From: Cryobacterium soli
Lineage (GTDB): Bacteria; Actinomycetota; Actinomycetes; Actinomycetales; Microbacteriaceae
DNA length: 64,000 bases
Reading direction: 5' to 3'
Assembly (NCBI RefSeq): GCF_003611035.1
Contig: NZ_CP030033.1
Coordinates: 3,596,001-3,660,000 of the forward strand
In this document: positions 54,891 to 62,885 of the stretch, one piece after another
Layout: each line of letters opens with the position of its first letter
Numbering within the stretch: position 1 is the first letter of the stretch
Notes under the pieces: generated by a model
Told to the model about the DNA's origin: nothing
Seen by the model: only the letters and a program-made list of their open reading frames with translations
Databases searched by the model: none
Position numbers and translations under genes: made by a program

Positions 54891-55867
54891 AGTCCGAGCT
54901 CCCCGATGATCACGTCAATCTGTTTCTGCTGGTCGATGAGGAAGTCCTCGAAGTCAGGCCCGACCAGGTACGAGTCGGTCCAGTTGTTCCGCTCCAGCAC
55001 CTCGCGCCAGGCCGGCGACGCCTGCATCTCCTCGACGATCGCCGCAAGCTCCGCCGTCTCCTCGTCGCTCAGACCGGCCGGGGCTACGTAGCCCCGCCAG
55101 TTCGACATCGACACGTCGACACCGAGCTCCATGAACGTCGGCACGTCGACTCCGGGCATCCGCTCGGGGGAGGAGACCGCGAGAACCCTCAGCTGCCCCG
55201 CCTCGACTTGCCCGGAGATCTCGTTGTAGCCCGACATCCCCCCTGTCGTGGTGTGCGAGAGCATCGCGGAGAGCGCCTCCCCGCCGCCGGAGTAGGCGAT
55301 GTAGTTGGCCTGCTTGGGGTCCAGTCCGATCGCACCCGCCAGCAGGCCGGTCATCAGGTGGTCGATGGATCCGAGCGAGCCGCCCGCTATCGAGGTTCCG
55401 GCGGGGTCGGCCTTCCACTCTTCGATGAAGTCGTCGAGCGAGGTGATAGGCGAGTCCGCGGGCACGACCAGGGCGGCGTAATCGTCGGCGACCCGGGCGA
55501 TAGGGGTGACATCCTGCAGGGTCTCAGCGGTGTCGCCGAGCGAGATTGCGCCGATCATCACCCCGCCGGTGGCCATCAGGATGTCGTCCCGGCCGGTCAT
55601 CTGGACCAGTTGGGCGAGCCCAATGGTGCCGCCGGCGCCGGGGACATTGGCGACCTGGACGTTGTTCACGATGCCCTCGGAGCGCAACGCCGCCTGGGAT
55701 TCCCTGGAGAAGCCGTCCCATCCGCCACCGGGTGAGGCGGGGGCCATCACGGTGAGCTTGTTGCGCACCGTCGAGGACGATCCGGTGGAGACCGCATTGA
55801 CCACGGCGAAGCCTGTGATGAGCGCGACCGCCGTGCTGAACACGACGGTGCGTAATACTTGATTCAC
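54887..55867 (-). CDS. tctC: Tripartite tricarboxylate transporter substrate-binding protein TctC
   Basis: A 326-residue binding protein from GTG 55867. A signal anchor (about 4-26) has no clear lipobox, so it may be a membrane-tethered or secreted protein. The mature part has the TctC fold: VMAPASPGGGWDGFSRESQ, NVPGAGGTIGLAQL, GGSLGSIDHLMTGLLAGAIG and ANYIAYSGGGEALSAMLS. It delivers di/tricarboxylates such as citrate or tricarballylate to TctAB. It heads the operon, opposite to the sensor kinase gene. Confidence 0.92.
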   Translation of the reverse strand: MNQVLRTVVFSTAVALITGFAVVNAVSTGSSSTVRNKLTVMAPASPGGGWDGFSRESQAALRSEGIVNNVQVANVPGAGGTIGLAQLVQMTGRDDILMATGGVMIGAISLGDTAETLQDVTPIARVADDYAALVVPADSPITSLDDFIEEWKADPAGTSIAGGSLGSIDHLMTGLLAGAIGLDPKQANYIAYSGGGEALSAMLSHTTTGGMSGYNEISGQVEAGQLRVLAVSSPERMPGVDVPTFMELGVDVSMSNWRGYVAPAGLSDEETAELAAIVEEMQASPAWREVLERNNWTDSYLVGPDFEDFLIDQQKQIDVIIGELGL

Positions 55868-55957
55868 GAAAGCACACCCTTACGACGTTGTAGGAGATCG
55901 ATTGAGGCCCCAACTTATGGCGACTCAACGCCCCACGCCTGGTTGCGCACATATCTC

Positions 55958-55969
55958 GCCATATTGGAC
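55958..55969. promoter_or_regulatory. Shared 12-bp motif in the tctC / kinase intergenic region
   Basis: GCCATATTGGAC, between the divergent tctCBA and kinase genes. The exact reverse complement occurs before tcuA at 58360. A binding site for the local response regulator is inferred. Confidence 0.6.
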
Positions 55970-55978
55970 ATTTCGGTC

Positions 55979-57643
55979 GTGACGAACTCGGCAGCACGTG
56001 TATCGCGGGATCGCCCGTGGTTTCGCGTGCGCCCCGAACGACGTGCGGCCGCTCGCCGGCGGGGCTTCGCTTTCGGCCTGTTCGTCGCGCAGGTCGGGGT
56101 GATCACGCTCATCGCGGCCGTCGCGGCGGGTGTTGCGGTCGCCGTGCAGACCGATCAGGTGCGTCGATCGGCGGAGGGCGACCTGGAGGTGCTGGCGGAT
56201 TCCGTCGCAACGCTGCCGGTTGTGATCGAGGGCCTGCAGTCGCCGGATCCGCATACGCTCATCCAACCCGTCACCTCGGCCATGCAGAAGGCCGCGGGGG
56301 TGGAGTACATCACTGTGGTCGACCTGAACAATATCCGTGTAGCCCACCCGTGGCCCGAGCTCGTCGGTCAACCCGTCTCGAGTGACCATTCCGGTGTGCG
56401 CCGGGGCGAGCGTTACGTGGGAGCGGAGGAGGACGGCCCCGTGGGTCTGACTCTGCGCGCCAAGGTTCCGGTGATCGCCCCTGACGGCCGCGTCGTCGGC
56501 ACTGTCTCCGCCGGCGTGCCGGTTCGCGCCGTGCAGCAAGAGGTGACGGGTCGGGCGCTGCAGATCATCGTGCCCACTCTCGTTGCGGCGCTCATGGGAG
56601 TCATTGTCTCCTGGACGGCGACCGCGCGGCTGCGTCGGCGGCTCTACGGTATCGAGCCGGGGGAGATGCTCGCCCTCGTGCAGTCCAGGGCCGCGATGAC
56701 CGACGGGGTTCAGGACGGATTCGTCGGCATCGACGATGACGGGCGCATCGCCTTCATGAACACCGGCGCAAGACGACTGCTGGCCGTCACCGGTGACGTC
56801 GAGGGCGAACGGGCGGCAGAGGCGCTCCCTGCTCCCATCGTGAGGATGCTCGACACCGAGGGGCAACCGGACACGAGGCAGCTGACCACGGCAGGACGAA
56901 CTCTCGTCGTGACCCGGTCCACGGCGGTGGCCGACGGCCGCGACGTGGGCACGACCCTTGTCATCCAGGACCGCAGCGAGCTGGAATCGATGCTCGCGAC
57001 CCTGGGTGACGAGCGCGCCAGGTCCGGCCTGCTGCGTGTCGAGGCGCACGATTTCGACAACAGGATGCACGTCGTGTCCGGCCTGCTCCGGCTGGGCGAG
57101 TTCGACGACGCCCGACGGTACCTCGACAGCCTGCCGCGCGCCCAGCGACCGGGGGCGGCGGAACAATGGCACCGCATCGAACCCCCGATGTTGGCGGCAC
57201 TGCTCGCGTCCAGGCAGGCTCAGGCCGACGCCGAGGACATCACCATGGACATCTCCGCCGACAGCCGGGTCGGCGCCGCCGTCGCCGTGGGAGCGGAGGA
57301 GCTCACCGTCGTCGGCAATCTGCTCTCCAACGCCATCGAGGCCGCCGAATCCAGCATCGACGTCTTCCTGGTCGGCGACGCGGACGGGCTGGAACTCATC
57401 ATCGAGGATGACGGCCCGGGCGTGAGCGACCACGACGCTCAACGCGTGTTCGAACACGGCCACACGTCCAAACCCGCCGACGGCTGGCGGCACGGTATCG
57501 GTTTGAGCGTCGTGCGCGAGCACATCTCGCACCGGGGCGGCGAGATCAGCATCGAACGGGCCGACCTGGGCGGTGCCCGGTTCGTGGTGCGGCTGCCGGC
57601 AGCATCCGATTCCCCCCGACCCATCAAGGAGCATCTCGAATGA
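55979..57643 (+). CDS. CitA/DcuS-type sensor histidine kinase
   Basis: A 554-residue kinase from GTG 55979 (TTG 55964 is possible). Two helices (about 33-57 and 195-215) flank a Cache/PAS-like sensor domain. A cytoplasmic PAS domain follows (about 225-335), then a short DHp with phospho-acceptor His357 in EAHDFDNRMHVVSGLL and the HATPase (NLLSNAIEAAE, DDGPGVSDHD). This layout belongs to the CitA/DcuS family that senses citrate and C4-dicarboxylates. It is coupled to the response regulator by an ATGA overlap and divergent from tctCBA. Confidence 0.92.
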   Translation: MTNSAARVSRDRPWFRVRPERRAAARRRGFAFGLFVAQVGVITLIAAVAAGVAVAVQTDQVRRSAEGDLEVLADSVATLPVVIEGLQSPDPHTLIQPVTSAMQKAAGVEYITVVDLNNIRVAHPWPELVGQPVSSDHSGVRRGERYVGAEEDGPVGLTLRAKVPVIAPDGRVVGTVSAGVPVRAVQQEVTGRALQIIVPTLVAALMGVIVSWTATARLRRRLYGIEPGEMLALVQSRAAMTDGVQDGFVGIDDDGRIAFMNTGARRLLAVTGDVEGERAAEALPAPIVRMLDTEGQPDTRQLTTAGRTLVVTRSTAVADGRDVGTTLVIQDRSELESMLATLGDERARSGLLRVEAHDFDNRMHVVSGLLRLGEFDDARRYLDSLPRAQRPGAAEQWHRIEPPMLAALLASRQAQADAEDITMDISADSRVGAAVAVGAEELTVVGNLLSNAIEAAESSIDVFLVGDADGLELIIEDDGPGVSDHDAQRVFEHGHTSKPADGWRHGIGLSVVREHISHRGGEISIERADLGGARFVVRLPAASDSPRPIKEHLE

Positions 57644-58341
57644 CCGACACGATCCGGGTGCTCATCGTGGAGGACGACTTCGCCGTCGCCGCCCTGCATC
57701 GGCGGTTCCTCGCAAGACTCGACGGTTTCAGCGTCGTGGGCACCGAGCTGACCGCCGCCGCCGCTGCCGCCGCAATCGAGTCGGGCGAGGTGGACCTCGT
57801 GCTGCTGGACATGTTCCTGCCGGACGCGTCGGGCCTGGACCTGCTGCGCACGGTGCGCGCGGCATCCGCAGGTCAACTCGACGTCATCATGGTCACGGCC
57901 GCGCCGGATCCGGAGCTGGTCAGGCAGGCTCTGGAACTGGGCGTGGTCGACTACCTGCTCAAGCCGTTCCTGCCCGACGATTTCACCGCCAGGATGCGCC
58001 GTTATGCCGACCGACGCCACGAGGCACTGGCCTTGGACAGTGCCGATCTGACCCAGGCTCAGATCGACTCGATGCAGGGCAGGAAGGCGCAGGCTCCCCG
58101 TGCGCCCTTGCCGAAGGGGCTCTCCGAGAACACGGCCCGGCTCGTCAGCGAGACCCTGCTCGCCACCGAGACTCCGGTGACGGCGACGGCTTTGGCCGAG
58201 ACTCTCGGCCTGTCCAGGGTGAGCGCCCGACGGTATCTCGAGCACTTCGCCGCCGTCGATTTGGTGGAGGTGACCGCGAAGTACGGCGACGTCGGCCGGC
58301 CGCAGAATCTATACCGCTGGACCGGCAGCAGCGGCTACTGA
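57640..58341 (+). CDS. CitB/DcuR-type response regulator
   Basis: A 233-residue regulator: receiver domain with Asp57 in LVLLDMFLPDASG and Lys in LLKPFLPDDF, and a C-terminal HTH (about 165-225, TATALAETLGLSRVSARRYLEHF, then VEVTAKYGDVGRPQNLYRW). These features are those of the CitB/DcuR branch. It is the partner of the upstream kinase and probably activates tctCBA and tcuA through the shared 12-bp motif. Confidence 0.92.
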   Translation: MTDTIRVLIVEDDFAVAALHRRFLARLDGFSVVGTELTAAAAAAAIESGEVDLVLLDMFLPDASGLDLLRTVRAASAGQLDVIMVTAAPDPELVRQALELGVVDYLLKPFLPDDFTARMRRYADRRHEALALDSADLTQAQIDSMQGRKAQAPRAPLPKGLSENTARLVSETLLATETPVTATALAETLGLSRVSARRYLEHFAAVDLVEVTAKYGDVGRPQNLYRWTGSSGY

Positions 58342-58359
58342 CGAATCCCCGACGATTAC

Positions 58360-58371
58360 GTCCAATATGGC
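58360..58371. promoter_or_regulatory. Shared 12-bp motif upstream of tcuA
   Basis: GTCCAATATGGC, the exact reverse complement of 55958-55969, located about 80 bases before the tcuA start. Confidence 0.6.
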
Positions 58372-58450
58372 CTAAATCCTCGGCGTGCCGGTGGGCGTCC
58401 TACGATCAATAAAGAATCTCGATGTCGAGATACTCGTCAAGGAGGATGAC

Positions 58451-59920
58451 ATGGCCGAGGATGACACGACCGCGATCGACGTAATCGTCGTGGGCGGAGG
58501 AAACGCCGGATTCAGCGCCGTGCACGCGGCAGCGGAACGAGGCCGCCGGGTGCTGCTGCTGGAGCGCGGCGAGCAGAACGAGGCCGGCGGCAACAGCTTC
58601 TACACCGCCGGAGCCACCCGGGTTCCGCACGACGGTCTCGACGACCTGCGTCCGCTGGTGCAGCCCGACGAACGGCACGACCGCTCCATAGTTCCGCCGT
58701 ATTCCGTCGACGATTTCAGGGCGGACCTGGTGAAGGTCACCGAGGGTGGCAACGACCCCGACCTCACCGAGGTTCTCGTGCATGAGGCACGGCCGACGGT
58801 CGAGTGGCTCGCGGGCCTGGGCCTGAAGTACAGGCTCATGTACGAGCGTCAGGCCTACGACAGGCCCGACGGCTCCTACCTTTTCTGGGGAGGCCTGCAC
58901 ATCGGCAACGTAGGCGGGGGCGAGGGTCTCATTGCCGATCACACCCGGGTCGCCCTCGCGGAGGGCGCGGAGGTCCGGTACGGCCAGCACGTCGTCGATC
59001 TGGTCACGGGCGACTCAGGCGAGGTCGTGGGTGTGCGCCTGGCGGACGGAACCGAGCTGTACGCTCAGACCGTCGTCATCGCATCCGGTGGATTCGAAGC
59101 CAGCCCCGCCCTCCGCGAAGCCGAGATGGGCGCCGGATGGCAGAACGCCAAGGTGCGCGGCACACCGTTCAACACCGGCGAGCTGCTCGAGGCCGGGCTG
59201 CGGCTCGGCGCCGCCCGCGGCGGAGACTGGACGACCTGCCACTCGGTGCAGTGGGATGCCTTCACCGCGCAGAACGAGTCCAACCGGAGCCTGACCAACC
59301 GGCTCACCCGCCAGTCCTACCCGCTGGGAATCCTGGTCAACCGCGAGGGGACACGGTTCCTCGACGAAGGCGCCGACTTCCGCAACTATACCTACGCCAA
59401 GTACGGCCGGGAGATTCTCGCGCAGCCGGGTTCGGTGGCCTGGCAGATCTTCGACGAGACGCTGCGCCCGATGCTGCGCACCGAGGAGTACGACATGCCC
59501 GGCATCTCCGTCGAAACTGCCGACACCCTGGAGCACCTGGCCGAGAAGATCGGTATCCCGGTCGCAGCGTTCACCCGCACGGTGGCGGAGTTCAACGAGT
59601 CCATCGATCGCTCCGTCGCCTTCGACCCCACGGTCAAGGACGGCCGGAAAGCCGCCGTGCAGCCACCCAAGAGCAACTGGGCGTCCCCGTTGGAGACCGG
59701 ACCGTTCTACGCCTTCGGCGTGACCTGCGGCATCACCTTCACCTTCGGCGGGCTGAAGACCGACACCAACGGACGGGTGCTGCGCGAGGACGGCACCGAG
59801 ATCCCCGGTCTTTTCGCTTGCGGCGAGGCTCTCGGGGGCCTGTTCTCGAAGAACTATCCCGGTGGCTCCGGCCTCACCGCCGGCATGGTGTTCGGGCGCC
59901 GGGCGGGCCAGCTGGCGTAG
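58451..59920 (+). CDS. tcuA: FAD-dependent tricarballylate dehydrogenase TcuA
   Basis: A 489-residue flavoprotein of the fumarate-reductase/succinate-dehydrogenase flavoprotein group. The FAD fold is in VIVVGGGNAGFSAVHAAAERG; GGNSFYTAGATRV, SGGFEASPALREAEMG and the end FGGLKTDTNGRVLREDG, GLFACGEALGGLFSKNYPGGSGL match TcuA. TcuA oxidises tricarballylate to cis-aconitate. ATG 58451 has GGAGG upstream. There is no tcuB electron-transfer gene beside it. Close FAD dehydrogenases of other substrates cannot be excluded. Confidence 0.87.
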   Translation: MAEDDTTAIDVIVVGGGNAGFSAVHAAAERGRRVLLLERGEQNEAGGNSFYTAGATRVPHDGLDDLRPLVQPDERHDRSIVPPYSVDDFRADLVKVTEGGNDPDLTEVLVHEARPTVEWLAGLGLKYRLMYERQAYDRPDGSYLFWGGLHIGNVGGGEGLIADHTRVALAEGAEVRYGQHVVDLVTGDSGEVVGVRLADGTELYAQTVVIASGGFEASPALREAEMGAGWQNAKVRGTPFNTGELLEAGLRLGAARGGDWTTCHSVQWDAFTAQNESNRSLTNRLTRQSYPLGILVNREGTRFLDEGADFRNYTYAKYGREILAQPGSVAWQIFDETLRPMLRTEEYDMPGISVETADTLEHLAEKIGIPVAAFTRTVAEFNESIDRSVAFDPTVKDGRKAAVQPPKSNWASPLETGPFYAFGVTCGITFTFGGLKTDTNGRVLREDGTEIPGLFACGEALGGLFSKNYPGGSGLTAGMVFGRRAGQLA

Positions 59921-60028
59921 CGGCGTCCCGGGCCGGGTCGGCGCGGCGCGGGTTGCCGCGAAGACTGTCTTGTTGAGGCCGGCCCCGGCCCGACCTGCCG
60001 AGGCTGCAGCGCCACAGCGGCACAAGGA

Positions 60029-61462
60029 TCAGGGAAGGAGCCCGGCGATGGTCGCCACGGCCTCCTCGAAGATCTCGGGGCGAGCGCGGGAGTAGTTCAG
60101 CCGCAGGAACGAGCCGGTCGGTTCGGCGGGGAACCAGTCGTCGCCGGGGGAGAACAGCACACCGGCCGCGCGGCTGCGGCGGGCGAGGTCGCGCATGTCG
60201 ACGCCGTCGCGTGTGCGCACCCAGAGGTTGAGGCCGCCCCGGGGAATCAGCTCGAGCGCATCTGTGCCCAACTGGCCGCGCACCTGCCGGGCCATCTCGT
60301 CGCGGCGGGCGCGCAACGCCGCGCGCAGTCGGGCGAGGTGGCTGCGCCAGCCGGGATCGGTGAGCACGTCGACGGCGGCGGACTGCAGGATGCCGCTGAC
60401 ATAGAGGTCGTCGACGGTGCGATCGGCCTGGATGCGCGCCAGCGCCGGGCCGCGCGCCACGACGGCGCCCACCCGGATAGCGGGGGAGAGGCTCTTGGTG
60501 AGCGACCGCACGTACACGACGTGCCCGTTGGCGTCGTCGGCCGCCAGCGGCACGACATCCGTGTCGATGCCGAAGTCGTGCGCCCAGTCGTCCTCGATGA
60601 GGTAGACCCCGCGGGCCCGGATCACGGCCAGGATTTCGGCACGTTCGGTGCTTGTCCAGAGCGCCCCGGTGGGGTTGGCAAAGTGCGGTTGCGCGTAGAA
60701 CAGCCGCGCCCCGCTGGCCGCCAACGCGTCGTCGAGGTCGCCGGCGGCGGGCGCCCCTGCGCCCCGGCCGATGGGCACCACCCGCAGTCCGGCCTGGCGG
60801 GCGGCCGCCATCGCACCCCAGTAGGTGGGCGACTCCATCACGATGGCGTCGCCCGGCGCGGCCAGCGCCCGGAAGATCGACGACAGCGCGCTCTGCCCGC
60901 CCGGCGTGATCACGACATCGTCGGCGGTGGGCGGGGCGACCGCGGATGCGCCGGTGGGCGCCAACTCCGCGGCGAACCAGGTGCGCAGCTCTGCCAGCCC
61001 GGCCAGGGGAGCCCGCTCGACGGCGGTGCTCGTACGGGCCGCGCGCACGAGCGCCGACCGCACCAACCGGGTGGGCAGCAGCTCCTCGGTCGGGTAGCCC
61101 GAGTGCAGGGAGATGACTCCGGGGCCGGCGGTGGCCAGTGCGGCACCGATGGTGTCAGCGCCGGTGCGCGGGGTGCCCAGTGCGGTGGTCTGCCAGCCGA
61201 AGTCGGCCCGGTGCACCCCGGGCCGCCGGGCCACGAAGCTGCCCGCCCCCGGCCGGGTCTCCACGAGTCCTTCGAGCACCAGCCGCTGGACGGCACGCTG
61301 CACCGTGAGCGGACTGGCCGCGTGCTCAAGCACCAGGGTGCGCGTGGAGGGCAACCGCTCACCCGCGGGTCGGGTCGCCGCCAGCCGGCGCAGGCGCCGT
61401 TCGATCGCCAGGTGGGCAGATTCGCCGGGCGGGGCGTCGGCCGTGGTGCTATCCTCGTGCAT
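60029..61462 (-). CDS. MocR-type regulator (GntR HTH fused to aminotransferase)
   Basis: A 477-residue protein. The N-terminal wHTH (about 10-75: LPSTRTLVLEHAASPLTVQRAVQRLV) is followed by a class I aminotransferase domain with the PLP lysine in VRSLTKSLSPAIRVGAVV. MocR proteins use PLP as sensor and regulate vitamin B6, GABA or transport genes. The ATG 61462 overlaps the divergent EamA ATG at 61461. Candidate operator repeats are at 61448-61488. It likely controls the EamA transporter. Confidence 0.9.
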   Translation of the reverse strand: MHEDSTTADAPPGESAHLAIERRLRRLAATRPAGERLPSTRTLVLEHAASPLTVQRAVQRLVLEGLVETRPGAGSFVARRPGVHRADFGWQTTALGTPRTGADTIGAALATAGPGVISLHSGYPTEELLPTRLVRSALVRAARTSTAVERAPLAGLAELRTWFAAELAPTGASAVAPPTADDVVITPGGQSALSSIFRALAAPGDAIVMESPTYWGAMAAARQAGLRVVPIGRGAGAPAAGDLDDALAASGARLFYAQPHFANPTGALWTSTERAEILAVIRARGVYLIEDDWAHDFGIDTDVVPLAADDANGHVVYVRSLTKSLSPAIRVGAVVARGPALARIQADRTVDDLYVSGILQSAAVDVLTDPGWRSHLARLRAALRARRDEMARQVRGQLGTDALELIPRGGLNLWVRTRDGVDMRDLARRSRAAGVLFSPGDDWFPAEPTGSFLRLNYSRARPEIFEEAVATIAGLLP

Positions 61463-61488
61463 GAAACCAGACAATAGCGCTATCGTCG
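61448..61488. promoter_or_regulatory. Direct repeats between mocR and eamA
   Basis: GCTATC at 61448-61453 and at 61479-61484, each followed by a TCG one base later, 31 bases apart. The second copy is within the palindrome ATAGCGCTAT (61474-61483). MocR proteins bind such repeats. Confidence 0.5.
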
Positions 61489-62477
61489 CTCGGCCGCCAG
61501 TGTTATCCGGTCACGTCGAGGTCCCGGCTGCGGTCGCGGTCCCGTCGTCCCTTGCTACTCCTGCGGCCGGCCCGGCCGTGGAGAGTCAGGCAAAGCCGGC
61601 GCACCGTGGCTCATCCGCCGCCGGGCTCGGTTTCGGTCTGCTCGGCGTACTGGCGTTCTCCTTCACCCTGCCGCTGACCCGGGTGGCCGTGGGCCAGCTC
61701 GACCCGCTCTTCGTCGGCGCCGGTCGGGCCGTCGCGGCCGGGCTCCTCGCGACCCTGGTGCTCGCGGTGTTGCGGCAGCGGTTTCCGCGGGGCCGGCAGT
61801 GGGCGCGCCTGGCGCTCGTGGGGGCGGGCGTCATCGCCGGGTTCCCCATCCTCACCTCGTACGCGCTGCAGACCGTGCCGGCCGCCCACGGCGCCGTCGT
61901 GATCGGCTTGCTGCCCGCCGCCACGGCCGTGGTCGCGGTGCTCCGGGCCCGCGAACGGCCCACTCCCCGGTTCTGGCTGGCCAGCAGCTTGGGCGTGGCC
62001 GCCGTGGTCGGGTTCGTGGCGATCACCGCCGGCGGCCTCGAAGCACTGCAGCCGGCCGACCTGCTGCTGGCGGGCGCGGTCGCGCTCGCCGCGATCGGCT
62101 ACGGCGAGGGCGCCCTGCTGTCCCGCGAGCTCGGCTCCTGGCAGACCATCTGCTGGGCCCTGATCGTGGCGCTGCCCGTGATGGTGCCGCTGATGCTCGT
62201 CGGGCTCGGCTCCGGCTGGCCCCGGGCGGATGCGCCGGCCTGGCTGGCCTTCGCCTACCTCGCCGGGGTGAGCATGTTCCTCGGGTTCTTCGCCTGGTAC
62301 CGCGGGTTGGCGATCGGGCCGATCGCCCGGGTGAGCCAGATCCAGCTCGTGCAACCCGTGCTCACGATAGTGTGGGCCGCCCTGCTGCTCGGGGAGCGGC
62401 TCGACCTCGTGGTGCTGGTCGGCGCGGTCGCGGTGATCGCCTGCGCGGCGACCGCGGTGCGCGCCCGCATCCGCTGA
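61461..62477 (+). CDS. EamA/DMT-family transporter
   Basis: A 338-residue membrane protein with ten hydrophobic helices after a polar N-terminal tail of about 50 residues; GTG 61500 is an alternative start. Two EamA repeats are visible, with FSFTLPLTRVAVGQLDPLFVG in the first and FFAWYRGLAIGPIARVSQIQL in the second. DMT transporters export amino acids or metabolites. The adjacent MocR regulator suggests a PLP- or amine-related solute. No ribosome site is visible at the chosen ATG. Confidence 0.88.
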   Translation: MKPDNSAIVARPPVLSGHVEVPAAVAVPSSLATPAAGPAVESQAKPAHRGSSAAGLGFGLLGVLAFSFTLPLTRVAVGQLDPLFVGAGRAVAAGLLATLVLAVLRQRFPRGRQWARLALVGAGVIAGFPILTSYALQTVPAAHGAVVIGLLPAATAVVAVLRARERPTPRFWLASSLGVAAVVGFVAITAGGLEALQPADLLLAGAVALAAIGYGEGALLSRELGSWQTICWALIVALPVMVPLMLVGLGSGWPRADAPAWLAFAYLAGVSMFLGFFAWYRGLAIGPIARVSQIQLVQPVLTIVWAALLLGERLDLVVLVGAVAVIACAATAVRARIR

Positions 62478-62619
62478 CGGCGCTCGCCACCGCCGCCCGA
62501 AAGCGGTGCCCCGAGTGCACAACTCCTGCACTGTGACCTGGCTGCACCCCACGGCCCCCGGAAATCCGCCGTTGGGGCCGGCCGGGCGGGAAAATTGCAG
62601 GAGCGGTGGACCCCCTTGG
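62478..62619. other. Intergenic palindromes beside the IS element
   Basis: Holds AGTGCA-N7-TGCACT (62514-62532) and CTCCTGCA at 62523 with its inverse TGCAGGAG at 62596. These look like a dispersed palindromic repeat. No coding sequence is supported in this interval. Confidence 0.5.
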
Positions 62620-62885
62620 GGCACTGTGGGTACAGAAAATACGTCTGTGGTCGCGTTTGTGAGTCTGGCTTGCGGGGGCGATGTGGCGGATGATGTCGGT
62701 GTCTGTCACGGCGACGCCGATCTTAACTTGGTGCTGTTTTGTGAGCCTGCGCAGGAGCGTGGTGTGGAGGACTCCCACGGGAACCGTGGATTGTTGCTAC
62801 GAGCACGAGTGTTAGATTCCGTTTTTTGCCCCTGTCCTCCCCGTGACAGATCCGAATATTGGGTTGAACGGTGAGGAGTTGAATC
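62620..62885 (+). ncRNA. Candidate bridge RNA region of the IS110 element
   Basis: The 5' non-coding part of an IS110-group element is where the bridge RNA of IS621 is encoded. Here it contains a clean hairpin CCACGG-GAA-CCGTGG (62775-62789) and other short inverted segments, followed by GAGGAG before the transposase ATG. The RNA boundaries and loops are not determined. Confidence 0.4.

Noticed and set aside
55979..57643. TctE-type kinase as partner of TctCBA
   Set aside because: TctE is a classical kinase with a standard DHp box; this protein has the short CitA/DcuS-type histidine box and PAS layout.
62506..62874. A protein-coding ORF in the left part of the IS element
   Set aside because: No domain, no ribosome site, atypical composition, and the region is better explained as the non-coding left end.
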